In this document: piece by piece, positions 36,701 through 48,000 of the stretch
Position numbering within the stretch: the first letter of the stretch is position 1
Layout: each line of letters opens with the position of its first letter
Source of the DNA: Branchiostoma lanceolatum
Taxonomy: Eukaryota; Chordata; Leptocardii; Amphioxiformes; Branchiostomatidae
Reading direction: 5' to 3'
NCBI RefSeq assembly: GCF_035083965.1
Contig: NC_089731.1
Coordinates: 627,501 to 691,500 of the forward strand
Length of the DNA stretch: 64,000 bases
Position numbers and translations under genes: made by a program
The notes under the pieces: model-generated
What the model was told of the DNA's origin: nothing
Databases searched by the model: none
What the model saw: only the letters and a program-made list of their open reading frames with translations

Positions 36701-39700
36701 CATTCCGTATCAAAGTTAAACTGCAATTGACTTTCTGCAACGTATGAACAAATTTAAAACATTAAACATTTTAAACATATTGTACTATCATTTAGGGTGA
36801 AGTTTAGTGTTAAATGTGAATACTACATACAGTCAGAAATGATTTAATGAATAAGGGTTGAAACTAGTTTTTGTCTGTCAATTTTTGTTTTCTTGACTAT
36901 TTGAAAGAAACTTTTGTTCATTTGTGAATCTAAAGTTGAGTACAGCCGACCTGATGTTGCTGTACTAGGATAGCTAAGACTATTGGTTTTGCATACAAAG
37001 TAGACCCGACCAGTCTGTCCATGTCTGAGTTGGGGGGAAAGTGTATGCTACAGGAACAGGAGGGTCACAGTCTTCTCCCATGTCTCAACATTGGCATGTA
37101 CGGAAGTTCATCCTCATACAACTTTACTCTAAATGTCTGGTACTGAGAATTTCTCTGTCCTTGGTACTGAAGTTACCTCTGTCCTTGGTACTGAAGTTGC
37201 CTGGGTACCTTGGTACTAGAGTTGTCTCTGTCCTTGGTACTGAAGTTGCCAGGGTACCTTGGTACTAGAGTTGTCTCTGTCCTTGGTACTGAAATTGCCT
37301 CTGTCCTTGGTACTGAGAATGCCTCTGTCCTTGGTACTTAGAATGCCTCTGTCCTTGGTACTTAGAATGCCTCTGTCCTTGGTACTGAGAATGCCTCTGT
37401 CCTTGGTACTGAGAATGCCTCTGTTCTTGGTACTTAAGCGGCCTTTGTCCTTGTCCCTTTTTTTGTTACTGAAAATATTTTCTCCTTGGTGCTAAAATGT
37501 CCGTTATTGGTACCGAATACTGCTGTTTATTCATTGGTTTGACTAACATACAAGTACATACAGATAAAGATGCCCAATTAGCTCCTGAAGTTGCATTTTT
37601 TATACTGAAGTTAACCTGCATATATTCCTGTGTTGCAGGACCTGTCCCTGGACCCCCTGTCCATCTCTAGGTTCGTGTCCAACATGACCCCGGCACCCGA
37701 CCAGTTCTACTTCCCATCCGCTCTCAGCTTCTGTAAGTCAATTTTCTGAGAACCATAGTAGAATGGAACTCGTTGTCATCAAGTACTGTAGGAGCATCCT
37801 CACTAAATAGCTTTACAGAACGGTTGCAGTCAGATATGCAAAGACTCTAGGTGTAATAGACCGTTTAATGTAATATAACCAGCTGCTGCCGCGCCGCGTG
37901 CCGGCGAAGTTGGTGTGTTACACCTAATGGCGGTTGTAGCGGCTATATAGATACAGATACAGATACAGTTCATTTCTTATAATATAAATTAGCAATGATT
38001 TTGATATTCATGTGAGCCTTCTCAATGTTGAGATAGCATTGTGATAACAAATTTGTATTGGTAATAGTGCTATGCAGCAAGGAGAAACAAGACATGGGAC
38101 ATAGGAACATGGGATTCATATGAAATAGCAAAATCATTTCACTAACAAACTGTTTCAGGAATGTTTTTTTTTTTTATTATTACTTGTTGATGCTACTATA
38201 CAATTCCAGAATATTGTGTTGTTGCAATCAGGATACAATCAGGGAGTGTTGAAATTGCAATTTCTAAACCTAGGAATACCAAGCCATTGTTTTTGGAAAA
38301 TGTTGTATTGTGAAAATGTGGAGACTGTCCCCTGTGCCTGACAACTGAATGTTTTTAGTGGAAATGTTGATGATTTGAAACTCTCCCCTGCACCTTTAGC
38401 CACCTGCTGTTTAATGGAGACTGGACTGGTGCACTGCAAGTTCCTCGGGCTACAGAAAAAGGTACGAAAACATCAGAATTTACTTGTAACTTTACCATGA
38501 CCTTGACCCCGGCAGACACTGTCTAACCTTGGCCCTGACCTTGACCCCTGCAGGCTCTATCTGACCTGTGTAAGGCAGGTCCGGTGGCCATGGTGAGCCC
38601 ACACCACCACATGGGTGCATGTCTAACCTTTACCATGACTTTGACCTCTGCAGGCTCTATCTGACCTTTACCCTGACCTTGACCCCTGCAGGCTCTATCT
38701 GACCTGTGTAAGGCTGGCCCGTCGGCCATGTTGAGCCCACACCACCACATGGGTGCATGTCTAACCTTTACCATGACCTTGACTTCTGCAGGCTCTATCT
38801 GACCTTTACCCTGACCTTGACCCATGCAGGCCCTATCTGACCTGTGTAAGGCGGGTCCGTCGGCCATGTTGAGCCCACACCACCACATGGGTGCCTGTCT
38901 AACCTTTACCCTGACCTTGACCCCTGCAGGCTCTATCTGACCTGTGTAAGGCTGGCCCGTCGGCCATGTTGAGCCCACACCACCACATGGGTGCATGTCT
39001 AACCTTTACCATGACCTTGACTTCTGCAGGCTCTATCTGATCTTTACCCTGACCTTGACCCCTGCAGGCTCTATCTGACCTGTGTAAGGCGGGTCCGTCG
39101 GCCATGTTGAGCCCACACCACCACATGGCGGCCTGTCTAACCTTTACCCTGACCTTGACCCCTGCAGACTCTGTCTAACATTTGCCCTGACCTTGACCCC
39201 TGCAGGCTCTATCTGACCTGTGTAAGGCGGGTCCAGCGGCCATGTTGAGCCCACACCACCACATGGGTGCCTGTCTGACTTTTACCATAACTTTGACCTC
39301 TGCAGGCTCTATCTGATCTTTACCCTGACCTTGACCCATGCAGGCTCTATCTGACCTGTGTAAGGCTGGCCCTCCGGCCATGTTGAGCCCACACCACCAC
39401 ATGGCGGCCTGTCTAACCTTTACCCTGACCTTGACCCCTGCAGACTCTGTCTAACATTTGCCCTGACCTTGACCCCTGCAGGCTCTATCTGACCTGTGTA
39501 AGGCGGGTCCAGCGGCCATGTTGAGCCCACTCTACCACATGGGCGCCTGTCTAACCTTTACCATGACCTTGCCCCCCTTCAGACTCTGTCTAACGTTTAC
39601 CCTGACCTTGACCATTGCAGACTCTGTATAACCTTTACTCTGACCTTGACCCCTGCAGGCCCTATCTGACCTGTGTAAGGCGGGTCCGGCGGCCATGTTG

Positions 39701-42700
39701 AGCCCACACCACCACATGGGTGCCTGTCTAACCTTTACCATGACCTTGCCCCCCTTCAGACTCTGTCTAATGTTTACCCTGACCTTGACCACTGCAGACT
39801 CTGTATAACCTTTACTCTGACCTTGACCCCTGCAGGCCCTATCTGACCTGTGTAAGGCGGGTCCGGCGGCCATGTTGAGCCCACACCACCACATGGGCGC
39901 CTGTCTAACCTTTACCCTGACCTTGACCCCTGCAGGCTCTATCTGACCTGTGTAAGGCGGGTCCGGCGGCCATGTTGAGCCCACACCACCACATGGGCGC
40001 CTGTCTGGCTGCAGGCCTGCTGCCCAGGACCATGGAGGGAGCTGCTAACATGGCTGTGGTGAGTAGTGGATGCAGAGCTCTAAATGCATTTCTGACACCA
40101 ATGCCCTGAATTTAAACATGATTCACTGTCTCCTCAAAAATGGGTCGAAGATAAGCAAATGCAAACTCGAAACACTGATAGATACAAAATTATGATTTTA
40201 TGTATTTTCACTGTTTACCCTTTGATAACCCTTAGTGTATGATTTTATACCCTTTTTATAATTTCTTTGTATTGTTTTCTCCTTCCTGTATCTTTGTTTG
40301 ACTTTGAATGCCTTTCCACAACGAGAAAGAGAAAATAAAGAGGGAAAAAAGATAAGGAGAAAGAAGAAAGAGCGCAAGAAAAAAAATACACTGCCTAAGT
40401 TACACATTGTACAGAATTTCTGTGTCGTTACTGTATGATTTGGCCCTTCCCATTTCCTTTCTAGTATGTTTCCTTTGTAATGTTGTTTTCCTTTCTGTGT
40501 TCCTGAATCTCAGCTACAAAGAGTTTTCAGTCAGGGCAGGGCCAGTAGCGGAGCCCAACATAAGACTGACAAGGGGGATCAGGTAAAATATCAACAACTA
40601 ACAAATCCAACCCTAACCCCCGCTTATTCTCTCAACACTAAACAACACCCCAACCCCCCTCCCACTCTAATTCTCTCAACACTAAACAACACCCCGACCC
40701 CTCCCCCCTCTCTCTTAATCTGATGTCCACATACAATGCAGATAAGGAGAAATTTTAACACTTACATGTAAAAGTACCCACCTCCACTCTTTAATTTAAT
40801 GTTTACATGTACATGTACATATGTTGGTTGATATCGATGGGCTATTGTAACAAGGTTGTTCTGTGTAACTTCCCAAATTGTAAAGCATGGGACTTGTGTT
40901 TATATATTGAAGCAATGAAGGTGAAGGGTGGATTCTTGAATTTACAAGGCTTGAATGTTGCAATTGTCAGTATGGACTCAGACGACATTGTGTTTTGGGA
41001 GACTAATTACATGCATGCATGGTGCAAGGATGTCCAAAAATGTTATACATCGTATAACAACCCCCTGAACTACATGTAACCATTCCCACATGTAATGCAC
41101 TGCCAGGGTGTGGACCTTGGTAAAGGGTTCTACCAAGACACTGTCCACTAGTTTAAAGAAAGAAAAAAATTGCATAATACACAGCCAAATGTGCACAGCT
41201 AACCTCCGCATGCATGCCATGGCCATTTACTTAGTGCAACAAATTTGCTATTGTGTTCTATCACATTCCACAATTCCACATTATCAGCTCTCTGTACCCA
41301 CCCCTTTCGTTGTGTTGTGTTTGCGACTCTGTTTAATGTATAGGTAAAGGTTTGCTTTCTTTGACAATGAGATATGAAGGAAAATGAAAGTGATGATTGC
41401 GGTGGAGAAATGTATGTAAATGATCGTCACAGTGTTACATGTACAGTACATAATAAAGAAAAAAGATTGCATTGAAGGCATTGAAAAGGGGAAGAATCTT
41501 TTTCTATGAATTTAAACCAGCGTTTACAACATGGTACAAGATTGAACTGCAGATGTGACTCTGTGCAAGTGAGCAAGAAACACACTGCCAAAATTTTTAT
41601 ATTTTGCTTCCCTCTTTTATTTTCCTTGAAGACCAAAAGACAAACTAAATGTATGCAGTTCAAAATATTAAAATGTTATATTTTGTTTCCCTTTGTTGTT
41701 TGTTTCCCAGACTGCCCAGAGAGAGACCCTGCTGACCGTAGCGCTGGACCACAATCTGATCGGGTTCCTCACTTCATGCATCACTCAGTGGGCGGAGGGA
41801 GGTCAGTCTTAAAGGAAGTCTTAAAGCACCTTCTGAGAATTTCTTATTTGGTTGTCGAGGTCCTCATGGAGGAGGATGAACCATCAATAGTCCAGTGAAA
41901 GAAATGGTTTGTGCAGTAACATCTGCCACAATTAAGTCTTCCACATTAAAAATCAATGTTATTGAGGCCTTTTCAAGAAATTCCTGGATATCTGAAGTCT
42001 GCACCCTTCAAGGATTACTGATGCTGCAATATATATAATACATGTAGATCTCTTTGTATTCACCAGTTTTTGCACGTGAAACTGTCATTCACACAGTGTA
42101 TCACACTTACAGTCATGTACATGTACATGTCCCTCCCCACCAGAATATGCCCATGCCGGCTGCACCCTCAGGACTGTACTGGACTGGGCCTGGAACAAAA
42201 TCGCATCTATCAAGTTTTCCCTGGACAAAACATGTAAGTACTGATAGATAAATAATGAATATAATTCTATATTTACATTTTGATTACTATGATTATTGTT
42301 TTTTGCACCACACCCATTTATTTCCTGGGGTTTTAGAAATTCTTCAGTGTCATTTGTATGTGATTATCAGAGAAACAGCGCCCTCTGCCTTTGGGCACTT
42401 CAACCCTTAGTCAGGCTGGTACCTTAATCATATGGTTACCATGTAGTCTTTCTATTACAGTCAAACCTGATGCAGGCAACCACATTAAGACACTTCTGTC
42501 CATTTGTACATAGTTTACCTCACCCTGTCCTCAGCAACCATTTTCCCTTGAGTGGTTGCTGAGGACAGGTTTGACTGTATGTACACTGTACAGAAACTGA
42601 TGTTTATGCTATAATTGTTGTTTTTTTCCTGTCAGGTGTTCCGCTTTACGACGGGTCCGGTAGCATCCTAGACCAGCAAACTTTGCAGCTGCTGGACCAT

Positions 42701-43776
42701 CATGCTTTGCAGCTGAACCACATGGTGACGGTGTTCCACACCCTGGCGCTACAGCCGGCACCCACCACTGAACAAGGTAGGTCTTTTACCCTTACTCTAA
42801 CGCTATCCCTAACCCAAGTGGAAAGGTACGTCTAAACATAACCCTAACCCTAACTTTGGCACTGCAGCCTGCACCCACCACTGAGCAAGGTACGCTTGTT
42901 GGTCTGCAAATTAGTGTTTGTGTTTATATTATATTTTTAGGGATACATTTGTATGTAAGTAGCATGGACGGGCCTTGAAATAAAACCTACAATTTGTCAA
43001 CAAAAATTTCCAGCAAATGGGTCCACTTCCAATATGTTGATAAAGGTTAGACTTCAAGGTAGAACATTACTAATCCCGGGTTGTGCCCAGAGACATGTCC
43101 GAACTTGCGCCCCGACGTTGTGCCCTGGGGAAAGGCACTTAACACCACTTTCCTCACTTCACTGTAAATGAGTACCTAGCTCATCTAGGGTTAGGGACGT
43201 CCCTCGGATAGGACGTTAAATGGAGGTCCCATGTTTGGGGAGAGCCACACCCCGCGCACGTTAAAGAACCCGCCACACCTTTCGAAAAAGAGTAGGGGCA
43301 TGCCCCGGTGTGCGATGGTCCAAATCTTACAGTCCGGTCTCTGATGACATCTTAAAAGGGTGATAGTTCACCTGTTATGTTAATCCTTTCACAAAATGTG
43401 GTAAATCGAAATAAATAGATTACATCACAGAAAAACAAGCCTGCAACTGGTTATATTCTCTTAAGAGCTAGTGATAATAAATGTCGCCAATTTAAAGTGT
43501 CTCTTGTCTTTGGAAAGGATTGATTCATTTTCTTGTTATTCAGGGTTACACAAGAAACTCCATCCAAGCTTGGTCTTAAATATTCCATATGAAAGGAGCC
43601 TGTGTAAAATTTCCTTTTGATTAACGTTCAATGTAATACTGACTGTTTTCCTCTTTGTTTTATTCCTGAAGGCCTGAAGGACCTTGAGACGAAGCTGACG
43701 GTGGTGACTCTGATCTCCCAACACCTCCAGGTGGTGATGTGGTTCGTCAGGAACAGGCTGCTGCCGGAATGTGTGG
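27764..43776 (+). CDS. AHCTF1: ELYS/AHCTF1 nucleoporin-like protein, N-terminal 740 codons (3' part not in window)
   Basis: In vertebrates ELYS binds chromatin and seeds Nup107-160 assembly after mitosis. Coding exons: 27764-27896, 28444-28553, 29054-29200, 29556-29829, 30203-30274, 30997-31105, 31515-31640, 34036-34123, 35209-35365, 35770-35908, 36505-36595, 37639-37732, 38400-38461, 39936-40058, 40514-40582, 41711-41801, 42144-42233, 42636-42776, 43672-43776. All are in phase (2221 bp). Family matches include SISKVIKAVDFP, YQEPENDPGNYCYLW, FDINRWYHAQMP, DWAWNKIASIKF and CVPLYDGSGSILD, in the same order as the vertebrate beta-propeller and following helical region. Exon 40514-40582 is the least certain. 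The last exon ends in GTGTGG/GTGAGT, so transcription should continue, but the rest of the helical domain, the disordered tail and the AT-hook are not found downstream. Many exons have partial tandem copies beside them. Confidence 0.92.
28005..28330. repeat. Degenerate interspersed repeat in ELYS intron
   Basis: It contains GTGGATAACAACCCACTGCC, GCACCCACCGTCAAATTTTA and TGGGTGCATGAAATTTTG. The GGGTGCA/TGCACCC motifs resemble the element at 58423-58852. No ORF; too degenerate to classify. Confidence 0.45.
30475..30996 (+). repeat. Five partial copies of ELYS exon 6 with acceptor
   Basis: Units of about 105-111 bp carry TGTGTGTTTCCAG, the codons for NVVVSSLQFLKRTGTLAVG, then TCTGTAGTATCTAAC. 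Only the sixth copy (from 30997) continues as YNFGQFQLWG and reaches a donor. Two decoys contain GTGGTGAGTTC, which itself looks like a donor. Open frames across the array in other frames are spurious. Confidence 0.93.
31641..33746 (+). repeat. Tandem array of about 30 copies of the ELYS exon 7 donor edge
   Basis: Short units (~49 bp: CTGCCTACAGACCCAAG then GTAAGGGGTGTCTCTATATC) are mixed with longer ones (~84 bp) that also include TACCTGTGGGTGGCCAGGGG from the upstream exon. Nearly every unit contains the strong donor AAG/GTAAGG. The real exon ends at 31640, so all these donors lie downstream in the intron. Short and long units are arranged in higher-order blocks. Confidence 0.95.
34290..34445 (-). 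mobile_element. tRNA-derived SINE fragment
   Basis: Read on the minus strand it has GTGTGGCGCAATGCCAGCGT (A-box-like), GTTGGACTCAGAACC and GGTCCTGGGTTCAAATCC (B-box-like). These are followed by GCCCTTGGGAAAGGCACTTT and a poly-A-like end (T run on plus at 34266). It lies in the ELYS intron after exon 8. Confidence 0.78.
34560..35208 (+). repeat. Copies of the ELYS exon 9 acceptor edge
   Basis: Five or six copies of a (TTTG)n-rich tract ending in AG, followed by GAGTTGAGCCACTGTGGCCC and CACGTTCCAGCCCA or shorter versions. Intron-like ATCATGTTACACCTTGGAGA blocks, themselves resembling a later part of the same exon, separate them. The full exon begins at 35209. Each decoy has a usable-looking TTTG-rich acceptor. 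Confidence 0.9.
35932..36097. mobile_element. 166-bp foldback/MITE 24 bp from an ELYS donor
   Basis: Outer arms begin AGGCCACACCAATTTAATTT and end in its inverse (AAATTAAATTGGTGTGGCCT); each is about 50 bp and A/T-rich inside. A second inverted pair, ATGAAAACAGA / TCTGTTTTCAT, sits at the centre. No ORF. It starts 24 bp after the exon 10 donor at 35908. Confidence 0.88.
36120..36440 (+). repeat. Three degenerate copies of the ELYS exon 10 donor edge
   Basis: Copies near 36151, 36287 and 36420 keep CTGGTACCACGCACAGATGC-like sequence from the exon (codons for WYHAQMP) and, in two cases, a donor-like CAGGTAGGG or CAGGTACGG followed by GCTAAACATGTTC. They are more diverged than the other arrays, so probably older. 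Confidence 0.75.
37137..37495 (+). repeat. 24-bp minisatellite, unit CCTTGGTACTGARGTTGCC
   Basis: About 15 units, including variants ending AGAATGCCTCTGT. The same unit forms an array at 45197-45566. Both strands give long spurious ORFs. It lies in the ELYS intron before exon 12. Confidence 0.93.
38545..39935 (+). repeat. Tandem array of ELYS exon 14 acceptor-edge copies
   Basis: About eight copies of the exon start (GCTCTATCTGACCTGTGTAA through CACCACATGGG, codons for ALSDLCKAGP and SPHHHMGAC) alternate with intron units TAACCTTTACCCTGACCTTG and CCCCTGCAG. The real exon starts at 39936 and is the only copy that continues (LAAGLLPRTMEGA). Antisense frames give spurious ORFs of up to 157 codons. 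Confidence 0.93.
42458..42577. mobile_element. 120-bp MITE with CAGTCAAACCTG ends and TA duplication
   Basis: Starts CAGTCAAACCTG, ends CAGGTTTGACTG, flanked by TA on both sides. Internal sequence has a second inverted pair (GTCCTCAGCAACCA / TGGTTGCTGAGGAC). It shares its termini with the larger element at 61309-62647. TA target sites suggest a Tc1/mariner-type superfamily (inference). Confidence 0.88.
42777..42895 (+). repeat. Second copy of the ELYS exon 18 donor edge
   Basis: GCACTGCAGCCTGCACCCAC and CACTGAGCAAGGTACGC (about 42860-42893) repeat the end of the exon (GCGCTACAGCCGGCACCCAC, donor at 42776). A CCCTAACCC-rich spacer with telomere-like CCCTAA units lies between the copies. Confidence 0.85.
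43050..43335. mobile_element. SINE-like interspersed repeat
   Basis: Contains CCCTGGGGAAAGGCACTTAA, GGACGTTAAATGGAGGTCCC, TTAAAGAACCCGCCAC and GAGTAGGGGCATGCCCCGGT. A diverged relative is at 46520-46770 (TCTTATGTTTGAGGAGAGCC). No ORF. Confidence 0.72.
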
Positions 43777-45012
43777 GTGAGTACAACTATAGTCATGTAC
43801 AAGTTACAACACACTAACACAACTGTTACAGTAACAGGGTACTCTTTTATTATTCAATAAACTGACATTGACTTTATTACCAATGCATACAGCTTTGTTT
43901 TCAGGTATTGCTTGGCTTAAACAACAACAATTGAATACACAAACACTGTTACACAACACAGACAATCGGAATACAAAGTCATGTAGCAATATTCCCACTG
44001 AATCACAGACAGTCATACCGCCTGTTTTTAATGCATTGAGTATTACTAAATGTCCTGATATTAAGTGTTATTCTCTGGGCAATGCCAATGGTAGGCAGTT
44101 CCATTTATTTCACGACCAACTTTTATAGACCGTAACTCCACAAATCCTACTATTCAAATCAAAAACTGCCAGACAGAATTATCACGCTGCCATCATTCAC
44201 AATGAAATAGGTTAGGATGGCAGTTTGAACAGAAATCTATTTGAAATGATCAATAATAATCCAGACTTGTCATGGGAAATGGATTGCTTGCCATCTGTGC
44301 AGACCAGGTTATGATTTATAATGGAAGGTAAGTCCCTTTCTTGGCACCGTTTTTATACCAGATGTGAGTGCTATACCTGACTTTTGTAGAAATGTATGTG
44401 GTCTTTTTTAAGCCTTGCAGAAATACAACTTGCTTCCCAAAGTTTTCGCTAGATTTATCAACTTGTTTTAAACATAAACATTAGCATACTGAGCTCTAGA
44501 CTAAGATTCAACTATCATATGCTATTGCCATTCAGTATAACATGACTTAATACTTCTGTTAAAAAGACTGTAATCTTATTAACCTCCAGAACTTCAATAC
44601 TTTACATTGATATATGCCATACAACTAAGTATCAACAGCTTCATTCAAAAGCTACAAGTTCTATAAAATGTCCATCTTGAATATCTTCCTCGTGACATTT
44701 GTTGCATAGTTGATGTTTATTATCTCATTTAGCCTTCAAAGTTTACATTATCATTATATGCGAAATCTGCCCCTTCTTCTATTGACAGTTAGTACCAGCC
44801 AAAGGTGCCAACTAAGATCTACTGCATTACTGTCTATACAGTAATGGTCCTCTCTTTTGGCATTACTTAAGAACTTTGCCCCTTTATCCATTGAGATGCT
44901 TAGATGACATTTTGTGCTGCGCTACATTTTAAGATGTTCCTCTTTCGTCATCGTTACTCGAGAAATTTGCCACTTTGACCATTGAGAAGCTAAGATGACA
45001 TTTTCTGCTGCG
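43777..45012. other. No gene recognised; intron or 3' flank after the last ELYS exon
   Basis: AT-rich sequence. It contains a pair of related blocks near 44890-45030 (AGATGACATTTTGTGCTGCG / AGATGACATTTTCTGCTGCG). I looked for the continuation of ELYS on the plus strand and found no matching segment with splice sites. It ends at the stop codon of the convergent FReD gene. Confidence 0.65.
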
Positions 45013-48000
45013 CTACTTTCTAAGATGGTCCTCCTTCAGCTGTTCCATCTTGCCCTTGAAGTCACGTGATCTTATCATCATCTTGGTCTTCTTTAAGAGA
45101 TGGTACCTGTACAAAAAAGAACCCAACACACTTATTGAGAAGAGTAGGGGTGACCAGGTATGTTTGGCTTAAAATGTGAGCCATAGAAAATCTTGGTACT
45201 GGAAATGTCTCTGTCCTTGGTACTGAGAATGGTTCCTGTCCTATGTATGGAAATTGTCTTTGTCCTTGATACGGAGAATGACTCTGTCCTTCGTACTGAA
45301 AAGGAATCGGTCGTTGGTACTGACAATGATTCTCTGCTTGGTACTGAGAATGTCTCTGTCCTTGGTACTGAAGTTACCTCTGTCCTTGGTACTGAAGTTA
45401 CCTCTGTCCTTGGTACTGAAGTTACCTCTGTCCTTGGTACTGAAGTTACCTCTGTCCTTGGTACTGAAGTTACCTCTGTCCTTGGTACTGAAGTTACCTC
45501 TGTCCTTGGTACTGAAGTTACCTCTGTCCTTGGTACTGAAGTTACCTCTGTCCTTGGTACTCAAGGCTCTGTCATTGCTCAACTATAGCTACTTGAAAAA
45601 GCATCATGGTTCACCTCAGTTGAGGATGACAAGAGAAGAAGAAAAAGAAAACTTTTTTTAGGCTATCCTAGTAAAATATATATGAATCAAACAAAAAAAG
45701 AGGAAAGAGATGTTACCATCCCTTCCAGTGTCTCCAGAACAGCGCGAAGCCGGTGGACCCGGCCCGGTAGTACTCCGGTCGGTAGTACGGGCCGTTCAGG
45801 TTAGAGAAGCTGCAGTAGTTGAACCACCAACCTAGACAAATGTACATCAGTGGATTCAAGTAGCAAAGTCAAGTCCATATTGGCATGTGACAACCCCAGT
45901 GCAACTGGACTTTTTTAAAATCACAATTAGCTGTTAACAAACGGCTATATGCATTCTGCCTGTGGTCCTTGTATTAGATAAATACTTAAAATTACTTAGG
46001 AGGCAGGGTGACTACAAAATAACAATCATTCATATACATACATATTATCAACGGTATATTTTAATGGAGATATTGTCTTCTTGGTCTGCCTGTTTGTGTG
46101 TTTGTGTTTCCGGAGATTTGCAGTCAGCATTAAGAACTTCAATCTGGATGGATTGTGATGATATTGGGTATGTGGGTAGGTCTTGGGATGATAAGCTATG
46201 GTCACGACTTTTGGATTGTAGATAGCTCTTGTGCTTGGGAAGAAGTTACATGAGCTTGGACCCTCTAGTAGATTGTTACGATAAATAATATTGATACTAA
46301 AGCAAAATCAAAAAAGCGATCGTGACCGACCTCCCGCCAGCTGGGTGGCGCAGGAGCCGCCCGCCTTCCCGTCGCGGTCGACATCCCGGCTGCTGAACTG
46401 GCGCCCGTTGCTGTAGGACATCGAGTCGCTCGCGTTCCCGCTGAACCTGGGGGGAGGGGAATGGTGGTCTTTTCATTAGGATGGTGGCTTATATTAGAGA
46501 TGTTGACTCAGAATGTAAAGGTTCTTGGATCGAATACCTCCATAATGTTGTGCCTTAAGGAAAGCCTTTTAACATCTATTTACTTGATTGACTTGATAAG
46601 TAGAAATAAGTACCTACTGCAGCTTATATTCGTGATGTTCTCATGGATGGAACATAGAGCCCAGGTCTTATGTTTGAGGAGAGCCACACTTTAAAGATCC
46701 ACTCTTACCAAAAACAGTAGGGGTCCTTCCTGGTGTTAGAAGATCAAACCTTACAAGTTACAGTCCGGTCTTACGCACGCAGCTTGTACCTACTGTACAA
46801 AACTGGTGTGTTACACCTTGAGGTGGTTTCCTTAATGTAGTTACGTGAAACAAGACAAAGAAACGCACCCGTCTATGCTGAGTCTGTAGTAGTCCGTCTC
46901 GTCTGTGAGCATGATGTCATCGTACAGCGCGTACGCTCGGTCCCCCTGGAAGTCCTCGATGTCGATGCGCAGAGAGTAGCGGCCCTGTGACAGCACCTGG
47001 GAGAAGTGAAAGTGATCTATGTCTGAGCACCTGGTGAAATCCCAAAAGTGAAGGTGATCTATGGGATAGCACCTGGTGAAAGTGATGACTGAGAGAGCAC
47101 CTGATGAAAAGTGAAAGTGATGTCTGGGAGAGTATTTGCTGAAAGTGAAAGTTAAGTTCAATGAACAGTTGAGCTATTCTTCCACCAGTCGTGACAGAGA
47201 AGACAGACGCTATGTACAGTATTAACTTTAGTTGAAATTCCCAAATCTTTTTTCGACAATCACAACGAACAGGGAACCACGGCTTAATGTCCCATCCTGA
47301 GGACTGTGACTCTTTTCAATAGCATGCAAGCCGGGTGTGTGACAGTCAGGATTCAAACTCACAACCTCTTATCCTACGCTCGCTAGTCGAACCCTACCTG
47401 GTGTATCTTCTAGACCTCCAGCCCCTGAGCTCTTTAGAGTGGTAAGCACTGTGAACAGATGAACTGCATCCCTTTCCAGTAGCGTGCAGGTCAAGCGAGC
47501 AGCAACAGTTGGGATTCAAACCTACCACCTCTTGATCCAGAGACAGGGTCACTAACCACTAGACTACACCAATGGAGAGCCAGACTTTCTGTTCAAGCAC
47601 CTCTGCCTCAAGGGAGAGAGGTGCATTAACTAACTTTGGCCATGTGTGTGGATTTCAAACAGCAAAATGCCCGCTCCTGATTGGCTAAGGACAGATGGCT
47701 GTGCTCTAAAGTCAGGATTCAAACTCACAACCTCTTGGTCCTTAATGTACGCGATTCGCACCCTACCTGGTGTATCTTCTAAATCTCCAGCCCCTGAGCT
47801 CTTTAGAGTGGTAAGCACTGTGAACAGATGAACTGCAACCCTTCCCAGTAGTGTGCAGGTCAAGTGAGCAACAACAGTTGGGATTCAAACTGGCTATATG
47901 TATACTTATTGATCTTGAGATAGGGTCACTAACTACTGGACTACACTATGCTGTGCACCGTACCTGGTGAATCTTCTCGAGCCCCAGCCAGTGCTCCTTG

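Noticed and set aside
38523..39984. Antisense MWWCGLNMADGPALHRS repeat ORFs
   Set aside because: Antisense shadow of the ELYS exon 14 acceptor array.
42790..42860. CCCTAACCC-rich stretch considered as interstitial telomeric repeat
   Set aside because: Only a few irregular units occur within a duplicated intron spacer; not a telomeric array.
45715..45831. FReD gene A looked truncated, with TAA after HWKGW
   Set aside because: GGATG/GTAACA is a donor, and an in-phase exon at 45013-45106 supplies [13 protein letters not shown] and the proper C-terminus.
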